Shown: positions 35,795 to 46,090, counted from the stretch's first letter. The stretch is 64,000 bases of DNA from Halopenitus salinus (GCF_042662125.1 NZ_JBHSXL010000009.1:124001-188000), one strand, 5' to 3'. The notes: generated from the letters alone by a model not told the origin. Numbers and translations are program-made.

Positions 35795-35847
35795 AGGGAC
35801 GCCGAGAACGGATCGAAATTAAGAGGATGTAGAACGGCGATCGAAAC

Positions 35848-36009
35848 GTGTCAGATCGAACCGGGAACGGCGGGACCGACGCCGGAGAAGGGGAGGTGCC
35901 GCGCGGGCGTCCCTGTCCGCTCTGTGGCGTCTCGATGATCCACCGCCACTGCAAGTACGTCTGTCCCGAACACGGCGTGATCTACGACTGCAGCGACACG
36001 TTCTATTGA
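35848..36009 (+). CDS. small CxxC zinc-finger protein
   Basis: A 53-residue protein starting at GTG. After a Gly-rich tail (about 22 residues) comes RGRPCPLCGVSMIHRHCKYV, followed by CPEHGVIYDCSDTFY at the end. The six Cys and several His suggest one or two zinc sites (CPLC, HC, CPEH, C). It belongs to the class of haloarchaeal CPxCG-type mini-proteins of mostly unknown function. A TATA-like AAATTAAG at 35816-35823, about 27 bp upstream, gives its own leaderless message. It lies between cruF and crtB. Confidence 0.82.
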   Translation: MSDRTGNGGTDAGEGEVPRGRPCPLCGVSMIHRHCKYVCPEHGVIYDCSDTFY

Positions 36010-36151
36010 GCGATGGACCGCCGCCCGCACAAAGCGATCGGGGGGCACACAAGCGCCGAACTGCACGAACAATTATGGTTCTACATGCCGTACGGATCGA
36101 CGGCATGGGCACCCGCATTCTCAGATTCGATCGCTGTTCGGCGGTGTGTGA

Positions 36152-37141
36152 ATGATCGACGACGATCGGGTCGCTCGCGGGAAACGGATCCAGCGACGCA
36201 CGGGCCGGACCTTCCACGTCGCGACCAGGCTCCTTCCGGAGCGCATCCGGTATCCGACCTACGTCCTCTACGGGTTCTTCAGGGTGGCCGACGAGGTCGT
36301 CGACGCCGAGGACGCCGGCCCGCCGGCGAAACAGCGGGCGGAGCTCGCACGGATCCGCCGGGTGGTCTTAGGCGAGGAACCCGCGGGCGACTCCTCGACC
36401 GACGACGTGCTCGCCGCCTTCCGCGACCTTCGTTGTGAATACGGGATCGCCGAAAGCGACGTGGACGTGTTCCTGGACGCGATGGCCTCGGACGTCGATC
36501 GCTCGCGGTATGAGACCTACGCCGATCTCGAGGCGTACATGAACGGGTCGGCGGCCGCCGTGGGACGGATGATGACCGCGGTGATGGACGTCGAGGAGCC
36601 CGAACGGGCCCTTCCGCACGCCACGAAGCTCGGGGAGGCCTTCCAGATGACGAACTTCCTGCGGGACGTCGGCGAGGACGTCCGCGAACGCGAGCGGGTC
36701 TACCTCCCGGAGCGCACGCTCCGCGAGCACGGCGCCTCGGCCGAACAGGTTCTCGAGGGGCGGTTCGACGAGTCGGTCGCCGCCGCGATCCGCTCGGAGC
36801 TCGAACGCACCGAGGAGCTCTACGCCGAGGGCGTCGCCGGGATCCGATATCTCCCCGAGGACTGCCAGCTCGCGGTCCTGCTTTCGGCCGTCCTGTATGC
36901 CGACCACCACCGGCTCATCAGGGAGCGTGGGTACGACACCCTCTCCGGGACGCCGAGCCTCTCGCTTTCGCGAACGATCCGACTGCTCGTCCACACCCGG
37001 TGGCTCTGGCAGTGGAACGACGACCCCGAGACGGTCTTTTATGCCGTCGTCGACTCCTTCGACGCCGACACGCCGGCGTCGGGGACGCTCTCGAAACACG
37101 GATTCCGGAGCTGTCGGATCGTCTCGTACCTCTCGCGGTGA
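36152..37141 (+). CDS. crtB: phytoene synthase
   Basis: Condenses two geranylgeranyl diphosphates to phytoene, the first step of carotenoid synthesis. The protein has 329 residues of the squalene/phytoene synthase family. The first Asp-rich region is FFRVADEVVDAED and the second NFLRDVGEDVRERERVYLP. YPTYVLYGFFRVAD is typical of the N-terminus. It is separated by a promoter-sized gap from the small zinc protein gene and is co-directional with the crtI-lyeJ-cruF operon. Confidence 0.94.
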   Translation: MIDDDRVARGKRIQRRTGRTFHVATRLLPERIRYPTYVLYGFFRVADEVVDAEDAGPPAKQRAELARIRRVVLGEEPAGDSSTDDVLAAFRDLRCEYGIAESDVDVFLDAMASDVDRSRYETYADLEAYMNGSAAAVGRMMTAVMDVEEPERALPHATKLGEAFQMTNFLRDVGEDVRERERVYLPERTLREHGASAEQVLEGRFDESVAAAIRSELERTEELYAEGVAGIRYLPEDCQLAVLLSAVLYADHHRLIRERGYDTLSGTPSLSLSRTIRLLVHTRWLWQWNDDPETVFYAVVDSFDADTPASGTLSKHGFRSCRIVSYLSR

Positions 37142-37229
37142 TCGACGACCGATCGTTCGAATCGACGACGATCGTGAAAAACGACGTCAAAAGACCGCAC
37201 CCCGCGTCAGTTCGCTCGCGTCGTCCGGA

Positions 37230-40200
37230 TCAACACTCCGACCAGCCGCAGGACTCACACGTCTTACAGCCCTCCGAGAAGTAGAGGCTCATCCCGCCGC
37301 ATTCGGGACACTCCGGCGACTCGCCGGCCGCGATGAGGTCCTGGGTGACGTCCTGGTCGGGCTCCGCCTCGTCCGCCGCGTCCGGGACGGGTGAGGAAGC
37401 GGGACCCTCGCCCACCGAGTCCGCGGCGACTCCGCCGCCGTCGGTCTGTTCGCTCGGGGTCGAAGCGCTGCCCTCGGCTCCCTCCTCGAGGTCGTCGAGT
37501 GATTGCTGTTGGGGGATGCCCTTGTCGATCTCGTCGTCGAGATAGCGGCGCAGCGCCGTGCCGATGGCGTCCGGGATCGACTGGATCTGCTCGCCCTTGT
37601 CCCAGGCGACCTTCGGGCTGCGAGTGCCCTGCAGCTCGTCGACGATCTCGTTCGGATCGACGCCGGAGCGGAGGGCCGTCGAGATGACCTTCGCGAGCGC
37701 CTCCGTGAAGGAGTTCGTGTAGCCGCCCGAGTGGCCGATGTTGGCGAACAGCTCGAAGGGGCCGCCGTTCTCGTCCTCGTTGATCGTCACGTAGAGCTTG
37801 CCGTAGCCCGTCTCGATCCGCTGGGTCACGCCGTTGAGCGAGTCGGGACGGGGACGCGTCTCCGCGTAGTTGACCGTCGGCCGCTCGCTCGCCTCGAGCA
37901 GGTCGTCGATCTCCGCGTCGAGTTGCGCCCGGACGTCCTCGTTGTCGAGGAACGCCTCCACGCCGCCGAAGACCTCCTCGATCTGCTCGACGATCGTCTC
38001 CGCCGCCTCGGACTCGTCGGCGAACTCCGCGTTCTTCGCGCGCGTCGTCAGGACCTGCTTCGAGCGCGTGCCGTCGCGGTAGACGGTGACGCCCTTTCCG
38101 CCGTGGTCGTAGATGTAGCGGTAGACCTCGTCCATGTCCTCGAGCGAGGCCGAGTTCGGGAAGTTGCAGGTCTTCGAGATGGCCGAATCGACCCCGCGCT
38201 GGCAGGCACACTGGACCGCCGCGTGCTGTTTGCCCGAGAGGTCGCCGGTGACGACGAACAGCTCGCCGATCGGGTTCGGAACCGTCTCGAGTCCCTCGAC
38301 GCCGTCGAACTCGTTTTCGGCCATCTGTGCTTGGGCCTCGCGTTTGACCGCGTCGACGTCGATGTCGTTGGCCTCCAGGGTCCGCAGGAAGTAGTCGTCG
38401 AACTCGACGAGCATCTCGTCGCCCTGGACGTCGTCGGAGACGTTCTTGTAGTAGGCGACGTTGTAGATGGGCTCACAGCCGCCGGTCGTGTTGCCGACCA
38501 TCGAGGTCGTTCCGGTCGGGGCGATCGTCGTCGTGTTGTGGTTGCGGATCGGGAAGCCGTCGGCCCACTCGTCGGCGTCGAGTCCCGTGTGGTGTTCGAA
38601 CCACTCGCGGTACTCGGTCGGGTCGGCGTACTTCGAGTCCGCCCAGTCGTTGAACGAGCCGCGCTCCCGGGCGAGTTCGTGTGACGTCTGCTTCGAGACG
38701 TGGTTGATGTGGGTCATCAGCTGGCCGGCGATCTCGTTTCCGGTCTCCGAGCCGTACCGGACGCCGAGCTGGATGTACAGCTGGGCCAGCCCCATCACGC
38801 CGAGACCGATCTTCCGCATGTCCCGGACCTTCTGTTCGATCTCCGGGACCGGGAAGTCCGACATCGTGACCACGTTCTCGAGGAAGCGCGTGCCGTAGTC
38901 GATGCGTTCGTCGAACGCCTCGAAGTCGATCGCCTCCTCGAGGAAGGCGTCGATCGCCGCCTCCTGCGTGTCGTACTCGTCGGCGTGCTCCTCGCTCCAG
39001 ACGCGCCAGTCGGGCGCGTCCATATCCGCGAGCGTCGAGAGGTTGATGTGGCCGAGGTTGCAGGCCTCGTACTCCTCGAGCGGCTGTTCGCCGCAGTTGT
39101 GAACCACGAGACCGTTAGCAACGAACGAACTGGTCTCGGGTTCAGTTAGGTCATATACGGTTTCGTGACCGTCCGGATCAACGGACGCGACCGTCGCTTC
39201 AAATCGCTCGGAATAGGGGCCACGATCGTAGTCGTCGAGTCGCTCATCGAGTGCCTCGTTCTTCGAGTCGAGCAGGAAGCCGATCTCGTCGCGGAACCGT
39301 AGCAGATTGTCCTTGGAGATGACGAGATCGTGATCCGCCTGACGTTCGTACTCGGCCGTTCCACCGTTTCCGTCCGGCATTTCCTGAACGCCGGCCTCGT
39401 GACGTTCCTCGTAGATCTTGCTGTGGACTCCGAAATTAAGCAGGAGTCGCTGTACCTGTTTCAGAAGGTCCGTACTCGTACTTGTCAGACGAACCGAGTT
39501 ACCCTTCTCGTGAGTTCCGTGTACGCCGCCATCAGCAGTAAACAGAGCGCGAAGGAACCCGCGGGCCATCTCCTCGCTTCCTCGCATTACTGCGTCGGGT
39601 ACCTGGAGTTTCTCGTCAACGAGGTCAGCCTCCGCAGCGTACTCGTACAGTCGAGACGACCGAACGCGCTGCTCGACTGCCTGTGCGCCGCGATAGTCAT
39701 CGCTCCGAGCGATCTCCGAAACGCCGATCTCGTAGTCAGCGTTTCCGGCCGGCTCACGGACGACGTCATTTACGTCCGTGGCGAACGCATCGGAAATTTG
39801 ACTGTCCTCGTCGTAGAAATTGAGAACCGCGCGTTCCTCGCCGTGCTTGAGGTGTCCGTCACCGACGAGCCAGCCAAGGACTCGACCCTCCTCGGCCGAT
39901 CCGTGCTGTCCAAACTCGCCTTTCCGGTTCTGAACGTGGACGGAATCACCGGCCTCGAGGTTCTCCGCCTCGACCCAACCGTCGTCCGTCATCACGCGGT
40001 GGTCGGCAGTCAGACGGAGTTCGTACCCCTCCTCGGTGGTGAGCTTATAAACGTCCTTTTTACCGGTCTTGTAGACGCTGCTCGCTTCCTTGAGCGTCTC
40101 TTCACTGAGACGACCGTCGACCACGACGTCGCGCGCGACGCCCTGTTCGTAGAGTTCTTCAGCTTCGATGAGACCGTTTTCCGTACTGATCAGCGTGTCA

Positions 40201-42908
40201 CCGGTGACACACGGATTCGTCGCCAGGATCCGGTGGTCGGGGTGTTCCTCGACGTCGAAGGAGTGCTGTTTGTTCACCCGTTCGAGGTAGATGACGCCTG
40301 GCTCGCCGTTCTCGTGGGCGCCCTCGACCATGTGCTCCCAGATCTCGTCGGCCGGGATCGACAGCTCCTCGCCGACCTCGACGTGGTGGCCGAGGTCGAA
40401 CATGTCGTAGAGCTCCTTCGTCTCGGCGGTCGCGATGTGGGGCTCGTCGGTGCGGGGGTTCGTGAAGACGAACTCCTCGTCGTTGTACAGCGCCTCCATG
40501 AAGTCGTCCGTGACCCCGACGGAGATGTTGAAGTTCGACAGGTGGCCCTCGACGGCGTTCCGGAGGTGCTTGGGGACGCGCCCCTCGTCGTCGATCAGCT
40601 CGCGGGCCTCATCGAGGGCGTCCTTGAAGGAGGTGTGGGTGTAGTCGTCCGGGTCGTTGAGCCGCAGCGAATGGGCCAGGGAGACGTCCTTGTTCTTGGC
40701 GTGGATGAACTGGATGACGTCCGGATGGGAGACGCGCATCACGCCCATCTGGGCGCCGCGCCGCGCGCCACCCTGGGCGATCGTTTCGCACATCTGGTCG
40801 TATGTGCGCATAAAGGTGATCGGTCCGGAGGCGATGCCGCCGGTTGACCCGACCGAATCGCCGTACGGTCGAAGCTGCCAGAACGCATATCCCATGCCGC
40901 CGCCGCTGTTGTGCGAGACGACGCCGTTGGCGACGTATTCGTGATTGTCCGCGACCGTGACGTCGTAGACCGTCGCCGGGTCGGACTCCTCGACCGCGGT
41001 GACCTCCTGGGTCCACTCGCTCTCCGAGTCGAGGTCGCCACAGGTCGTCGCCTCGAGGTCGGCGTCGGCGATCGAGTCGGCCATCGTTTCGCCGCGATCG
41101 TCGATGAAGCCGACGTGGTCGGCGTATCGCGTCAGGCCGAGATCGTCGGTCGGCGCGACGGTGTAGTACTCGCGCTCGTCGTTCTCCCACTCCCACTTCG
41201 TGGCGGGGATCCCGACGCCCAAGAGGAGCTGGTGAACGCCGTCGATGAGGTCCTCCGAGGCGCTGTAGAGTCGGGGGTAGCGGTCCTTCGAGAGCGTGCC
41301 GTCGGCCGAAAAGAGGCCACGGACGAAGGCGCACACGCGCTCGCGGTCGGCCGCTCGGACCGCGTCGGGCACCGTCGCCTCCGCCGAGGAGGGTTTGGCG
41401 TCGCCGAAGTTCCGGAGCCAGAACCGCTTGATCTCGTGGCTGTGGATGACGGCCTCGTAACACCCGTCGCTCCAGGTCCAGTCGGCGCCGACGTCGAAGA
41501 GGTCACGCGAGAGGCGGTCGACGCATTCGAGCGTCTCCTCACGGGCGATGTGGAAGCGGATCCCGTCCTCGTGGATCGACCCGTCGCCGATCCACAGCCC
41601 GAGCAGCTCGGCGAGAGCGCTCGAGAGCGTCTCCGGCTGCGTGACGGTCTTCACGGCCCGGCCGTTCGCCGGGAGCGACTCGGCCGCTCGAGCGTTTCGA
41701 ACGGTCGTCTGATGGACGCCGAGTTCGGCTGCGATCTCCGCGTCGGTGTGGCCGCCATCGTGGAGCTGTCGGAGTCGATCCTCGTCGAAGCTTCGACCCG
41801 CGGGGCGACCGCCGGATCCGTTCGCCGGAAGGTCGAGCTCGCCGGCACGCCGGCGCTGGATGGTCGACGGGGAGGAATCGAGTCGTTCCGCGATCGCGTA
41901 GTCGCTGAGTCCCGCCGCGTGCAGTTCCGCGACCGCCTCGTTGGAGACGGTTCGATTGGCCGCCCACTGTGGGCCCGCCTCGACGGACTCCAGCTCGACG
42001 TGGTTCGCAGTCTTCTCGGGGAGCCAGCCGAGACGGACCGAGACCGTGCTTCCGGCCTCGATCTCGTCGAGTCGAGTCCACTCGCCGTCGACGAGCAGCC
42101 GGTGGTTCGGCGTCCCGCGAACCGTGAGGCCACCCTCCGTCCGGAGCGTCATCGTCGGCGCATCGTCGTAGGCGTGAACCTCCTCGACGGTTCGCGTTCG
42201 ATGGCTCTCGCCGTCGCGCTGCCGGATCGAATCGCCGGGCTCGACGTCGGCGATCGACACGAGACCCTTCCCCTCGACGTGAACGGTCGCGTCGGCGGTC
42301 AGACACTGGAAGACCTCCGCGGCCTCCTTGGCGGTCTGGTGGATGTCGGTGATGTCGTCGTCGGGGGAGTCGACGAAACACGCGGACAGCTGCTGGAGCT
42401 CGTCGCCGGCGTTCATCAGCGTCGGCGAGTTCGGCATGAAGGAGAGCGACTCCATCCCCTCGCGGAAGGTCGCGGCGGTCTCCTCGACGTGTTCGCGGAT
42501 CTCCGCGGGGAGCTCCGGGACGATCGTCTCGTAGGAGAACTTGTTGACGTTGTGGGCTGTGAGCGTCGTCTCCGCGTCGTCGTCGGCGGTGACGCCCGCG
42601 CCGAAGACCTCGCTCGCGAGCTCGTCACGTCGCGGGTGGTCGGGTTTGATCTGGTCGGGCGTGACCGTGATCTCGACGTCGCGTCTCTCGGACTCGTAGA
42701 CGGCCTCCGCGAGCGCGACGTTGTTCGCGACGCGGACGAACAGCTCCTCTTGGGTCTCGATCTGGTTCCCGTCGGCGTCCTTTCGCAGATAGCGGGCGGG
42801 GAGAATGTTGTGGTAGGCGTTCGACGTGAGGCGGTCCTCGAGCGTCTCGCCCGTGGTTCGTTTGATCGGCAGTTCGAGCTCGTCTGCGGAGAGATCGCTC
42901 CCGCTCAT
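37230..42908 (-). CDS. nrdJ: adenosylcobalamin-dependent (class II) ribonucleotide reductase with two inteins
   Basis: The precursor has 1892 residues. The two inteins at residues 202-667 and 900-1271 leave a mature enzyme of about 1054 residues that reduces ribonucleotides to deoxyribonucleotides using B12. The exteins show LSFMPNSPTLMNAGDELQQLSACFVDSP, the SGGGMGYAF loop, FNISVGVTD, the NPCGE active-site motif formed only after removal of intein 2, and PTGTTSMVGNTTGG. A Cys-rich C-terminal tail (CPECGGMSLYFSEGCKTC) resembles a zinc ribbon. A long C-terminal linker is rich in Ser/Glu/Gly. No accessory thioredoxin gene is adjacent. Confidence 0.96.
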   Translation of the reverse strand: MSGSDLSADELELPIKRTTGETLEDRLTSNAYHNILPARYLRKDADGNQIETQEELFVRVANNVALAEAVYESERRDVEITVTPDQIKPDHPRRDELASEVFGAGVTADDDAETTLTAHNVNKFSYETIVPELPAEIREHVEETAATFREGMESLSFMPNSPTLMNAGDELQQLSACFVDSPDDDITDIHQTAKEAAEVFQCLTADATVHVEGKGLVSIADVEPGDSIRQRDGESHRTRTVEEVHAYDDAPTMTLRTEGGLTVRGTPNHRLLVDGEWTRLDEIEAGSTVSVRLGWLPEKTANHVELESVEAGPQWAANRTVSNEAVAELHAAGLSDYAIAERLDSSPSTIQRRRAGELDLPANGSGGRPAGRSFDEDRLRQLHDGGHTDAEIAAELGVHQTTVRNARAAESLPANGRAVKTVTQPETLSSALAELLGLWIGDGSIHEDGIRFHIAREETLECVDRLSRDLFDVGADWTWSDGCYEAVIHSHEIKRFWLRNFGDAKPSSAEATVPDAVRAADRERVCAFVRGLFSADGTLSKDRYPRLYSASEDLIDGVHQLLLGVGIPATKWEWENDEREYYTVAPTDDLGLTRYADHVGFIDDRGETMADSIADADLEATTCGDLDSESEWTQEVTAVEESDPATVYDVTVADNHEYVANGVVSHNSGGGMGYAFWQLRPYGDSVGSTGGIASGPITFMRTYDQMCETIAQGGARRGAQMGVMRVSHPDVIQFIHAKNKDVSLAHSLRLNDPDDYTHTSFKDALDEARELIDDEGRVPKHLRNAVEGHLSNFNISVGVTDDFMEALYNDEEFVFTNPRTDEPHIATAETKELYDMFDLGHHVEVGEELSIPADEIWEHMVEGAHENGEPGVIYLERVNKQHSFDVEEHPDHRILATNPCVTGDTLISTENGLIEAEELYEQGVARDVVVDGRLSEETLKEASSVYKTGKKDVYKLTTEEGYELRLTADHRVMTDDGWVEAENLEAGDSVHVQNRKGEFGQHGSAEEGRVLGWLVGDGHLKHGEERAVLNFYDEDSQISDAFATDVNDVVREPAGNADYEIGVSEIARSDDYRGAQAVEQRVRSSRLYEYAAEADLVDEKLQVPDAVMRGSEEMARGFLRALFTADGGVHGTHEKGNSVRLTSTSTDLLKQVQRLLLNFGVHSKIYEERHEAGVQEMPDGNGGTAEYERQADHDLVISKDNLLRFRDEIGFLLDSKNEALDERLDDYDRGPYSERFEATVASVDPDGHETVYDLTEPETSSFVANGLVVHNCGEQPLEEYEACNLGHINLSTLADMDAPDWRVWSEEHADEYDTQEAAIDAFLEEAIDFEAFDERIDYGTRFLENVVTMSDFPVPEIEQKVRDMRKIGLGVMGLAQLYIQLGVRYGSETGNEIAGQLMTHINHVSKQTSHELARERGSFNDWADSKYADPTEYREWFEHHTGLDADEWADGFPIRNHNTTTIAPTGTTSMVGNTTGGCEPIYNVAYYKNVSDDVQGDEMLVEFDDYFLRTLEANDIDVDAVKREAQAQMAENEFDGVEGLETVPNPIGELFVVTGDLSGKQHAAVQCACQRGVDSAISKTCNFPNSASLEDMDEVYRYIYDHGGKGVTVYRDGTRSKQVLTTRAKNAEFADESEAAETIVEQIEEVFGGVEAFLDNEDVRAQLDAEIDDLLEASERPTVNYAETRPRPDSLNGVTQRIETGYGKLYVTINEDENGGPFELFANIGHSGGYTNSFTEALAKVISTALRSGVDPNEIVDELQGTRSPKVAWDKGEQIQSIPDAIGTALRRYLDDEIDKGIPQQQSLDDLEEGAEGSASTPSEQTDGGGVAADSVGEGPASSPVPDAADEAEPDQDVTQDLIAAGESPECPECGGMSLYFSEGCKTCESCGWSEC
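39096..40211 (-). mobile_element. intein 2 in nrdJ (372 residues, LAGLIDADG)
   Basis: Begins CVTGDTLISTENG after extein RILATNP and ends SSFVANGLVVHN before extein CGEQPLEEY. It thus interrupts the NPCGE active-site motif, with Cys as the +1 residue. Block B is LTADHRVMTDDG. Endonuclease motifs are VLGWLVGDGHL and FLRALFTADGGV. Its DNA is visibly AT-richer than the exteins and intein 1, which suggests a more recent arrival. Confidence 0.93.
40908..42305 (-). mobile_element. intein 1 in nrdJ (466 residues, LAGLIDADG, with HTH insert)
   Basis: Begins CLTADATVHVEGKG after extein EAAEVFQ and ends YVANGVVSHN before extein SGGGMGY, so the +1 residue is Ser. Block B is GTPNHRLLV. Endonuclease motifs are ELLGLWIGDGSI and FVRGLFSADGTLS. 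Between the splicing and endonuclease parts, intein residues about 120-207 hold two helix-turn-helix-like units (LSDYAIAERLDSSPSTIQRR and HTDAEIAAELGVHQTTVRNA). The terminal Asn is encoded at 40908-40910. Confidence 0.93.
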
Positions 42909-43493
42909 CGCGCGAGAGCGCCTCCTCGGTCACGTGTCGTATGGTGCATCTATCGTGGTGTGGTACTGGCGAGGTGGCCCCTTGTATCTTCGGCTTCCGG
43001 GTCCAAACGGACGTCTTTCTATACGATCACTGACACTCGTTCGGTCGCACGGACGAGGCCGTGCGTGTACGTAAATCTGATCGTCCCGGAAGCCACATAA
43101 ACATGACCCCTCCGGGGCGAAAGTGAAAAATCGAATCGATGATCGCCAGATAGAGACCGGACACACAGTGGAACCGAAGGGGAGGTCGAGGGACGTCCTC
43201 GCGGTCGTGTCGGAGGAAACGGGCCGATCGAGCCTCGGCGTCGATCGGTCGTCACGGTCGTTTCGTCCGCGAAATGATCGAATTCATATATTTTTCGGGC
43301 GGGCCGAACAGCGCCGTTCCGTCACGCTCGCGCGCGATGGGACGATCGACGCAGAACGGGCCCGGAACGAACCGGTGGCCGGCGAGGGCGTCAAAGGGCG
43401 GTCGAATCGGGGGCGGTCAAATCGGTCGTCTCCGAACGCGCTCGGACGCGTTCGACACGTACACTTATACGGTCGGTAGCCCTGCATCCGGAC
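42909..43493. other. 585-bp gene-free region upstream of nrdJ
   Basis: No reliable gene is seen; the open frames here are Arg-rich shadows. It should hold the nrdJ promoter: on the minus strand a TATA-like GTTTATGTGG near 43096-43105 would leave a leader of about 165 nt. A strong AT box (TTCATATATTTTT) near 43281-43293 is not assigned to any gene. Confidence 0.4.
43464..43470 (+). promoter_or_regulatory. TATA box of the small membrane protein gene
   Basis: CTTATAC is centred 27 bp before the ATG at 43494, predicting a leaderless message. This supports the small gene as real. Confidence 0.55.
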
Positions 43494-43703
43494 ATGTACG
43501 ATCCGACATCGCTGATCGCGACGGCACCCATGCAGGCGGGCATCGCCGCGAGTCCCTTCGGACGGCTGTTGATCGGGCTCGTCGCCGTCGCGATCGTGAT
43601 CATCGTCGGGCGCATGGTCCTGGCGGTCGCCTGGCGGCTCGTCACCATCGCGGCCGTGATCGTGGCGCTGCTGTTCGCGATCTCGGCCGCCGGGATCATC
43701 TGA
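43494..43703 (+). CDS. small membrane protein of unknown function
   Basis: A 69-residue protein with two hydrophobic helices (LLIGLVAVAIVIIVG and LVTIAAVIVALLFAISAAG) separated by RMVLAVAWR. It has no cysteines. Its own TATA box and leaderless start support expression. I do not recognise the family. It converges with trpG. Confidence 0.72.
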   Translation: MYDPTSLIATAPMQAGIAASPFGRLLIGLVAVAIVIIVGRMVLAVAWRLVTIAAVIVALLFAISAAGII

Positions 43704-43715
43704 ACGGACCCGGGA

Positions 43716-44341
<626 letters not shown>

Positions 44342-44345
<4 letters not shown>

Positions 44346-46090
44346 GCGCGATCGACCTCCGTCCCGGTCTCGGGTTCCGACCCGGGTTCCGGCGCGACGT
44401 CCTCCGAGGCTCCGTCGGGATCGTCGGCGACGTCGCCCTCGCGAATCGCCTCGACGGCGGCCCGCACGCCGTCCATCTTTCGTTCCGTCTCCTCGTACTC
44501 CGATTCGGGCACCGAGTCGGCGACGAGTCCCGCGCCGGCCTGGATCGTGATACGGTCGACGTCGTGGTCGCGTCCCGTTCCAGCTCCTACATCGGTGCCC
44601 GCGGCGTCGCCGATGTCCACCCCGTGATCGACCGTCGCGGTTCGAATGACGATCGCGAAGTCGGCGTCGCCGGTCCACGAGTAGTACCCCACGCCGCCGC
44701 CGTAGACGCCGCGAGGGGAGCGCTCGAGCTCGTCGATGATCTCCATCGCGCGAACCTTCGGGGCGCCGGTCAACGTCCCCGCCGGGAACGTCGCGCGCGT
44801 CGCGTCGAAGGCGTCGTTCCCCGCGGCGATCGTGCCGGTCACGGTCGACTCGATGTGTTGGACGTGGCTGTATTTGAGGACGTTCATGAACTCCTCGACG
44901 CGGACCGATCCCGGCTCGGAGACCCGACGGACGTCGTTTCGCGCGAGATCGACGAGCATCGTGTGTTCGGCGCGCTCCTTTTCGTCCGCGAGCATCTCGC
45001 CGGCGAGCCGCCGGTCCTCGACCGGGCTCTCGCCGCGCTTGCAGGTGCCGGCGATCGGGTTCGAGACGATCCGGTCGCCCTGGACGGACACGAGCGTCTC
45101 CGGGCTCGCGCCGACGATCGACCGATCGCCGTGGGACAGCAGATACATGTACGGCGAGGGGTTGATCGACCGCAGCGCGTCGTAGAGGCCGAGCGTGTCG
45201 ACGTCGCCGTACAGCTCGCGTGTCCGGGAGATCACGCCCTGATAGATGTCGCCGTCGAGGACGCGCTCCTTGGCGGTTCGGACGGCCTCCTCGTAGGCGT
45301 CCTGCGGATCCGCCGTCTCCGAGACGCCGCGGAATCCGCCGGTCTCCGGCGTGCTCGCCTCCCGCAGCTCGGCGAGGACGTCTGCCGCCTCGGCCCGAAG
45401 CTCGTCGTGGATCTCGCCGGGATCGTCCCCGGAGCGGACGATCGGCGTGAAGACGAGCTCGGCCGTGTCGGCGACCTCGTCGAAGACGAGCGTCCGCGTC
45501 GTGAGGCAGAACTCGGCGTCCGGAACGACCGGGTCGGGGCGGTCGACGCCGACCTCCTCGAGCCAGAGATCGTAGACCGAGTCGTAGGCGAGAAATCCGA
45601 CGAACCCGCCAGAGAGCGTCTGTCGCTCGGTGTCCGGGAATCCGCGCCGCTCGACGTCGGGGAATGCGTCGCGGACGCGGTCGAGGACGTCGCCCGTCCC
45701 CGGATCGCCGGCTTCCGCGAGCAGATCCGCGCCCGGACCGAGACGGGTCAGCTCGGTTCGGTCGGGATAGACGGAGAGGACCGCCTCGGGGTCGTAACCG
45801 ACGAACGAGTAGCGCGCGTGCCGGTCGGCGTCGGTGCCCGCCGCGAAGGCGCCGTCCGGATCGCTGGAGGCGACCTTCTCCGCGGACTCCAACAGGAAGC
45901 TGTGGTCGCTGCGGTCCGCGAGCGCCGCGTAGGCGGCGAGCGGCGAGACGTCGGCGTCGAGGGCGACCGAGACGCGAACGACGACCGCGTCGGCTTCGTC
46001 GCTCAACGCGTCCTCGGCGTGGTCGACGAACGCCTCGCGGGACGTCGAGAGGTCGACCTCGATCGAGGCGGACTCGGAGCCCGGGGTCAC
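44342..46090 (-). CDS. trpE: anthranilate synthase component I
   Basis: Forms anthranilate from chorismate, 582 residues. Chorismate-binding segments are present: DIYQGVISRTRE, GASPETLVS, NPIAGTCKRGE, KERAEHTMLVDLARND, FPAGTLTGAPKVRAMEII and YGGGVGYYSW. A Gly/Asp-rich insert interrupts the C-terminal part (around VDIGDAAGTDVGAGTGRDHD), and the tail is Pro/Glu-rich. The GTG start at 46090 is chosen because it overlaps the trpF stop (GTGA); the open frame extends upstream into trpF without family similarity. Confidence 0.94.

Noticed and set aside
37503..38684. Plus-strand open frames over nrdJ (also 40911-43100)
   Set aside because: Antisense shadows of the reductase and intein coding sequence, with no motifs.
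42700..43100. Cobalamin riboswitch for the B12-dependent reductase
   Set aside because: I looked for a B12-box-like element and a matching fold in the nrdJ leader and saw none; only a GCCACC-like fragment is present.
43123..43479. 118-codon plus-strand frame upstream of the small membrane protein
   Set aside because: Arg/Ser-rich, no motif, and the strong AT box falls inside it; not supportable as a gene.
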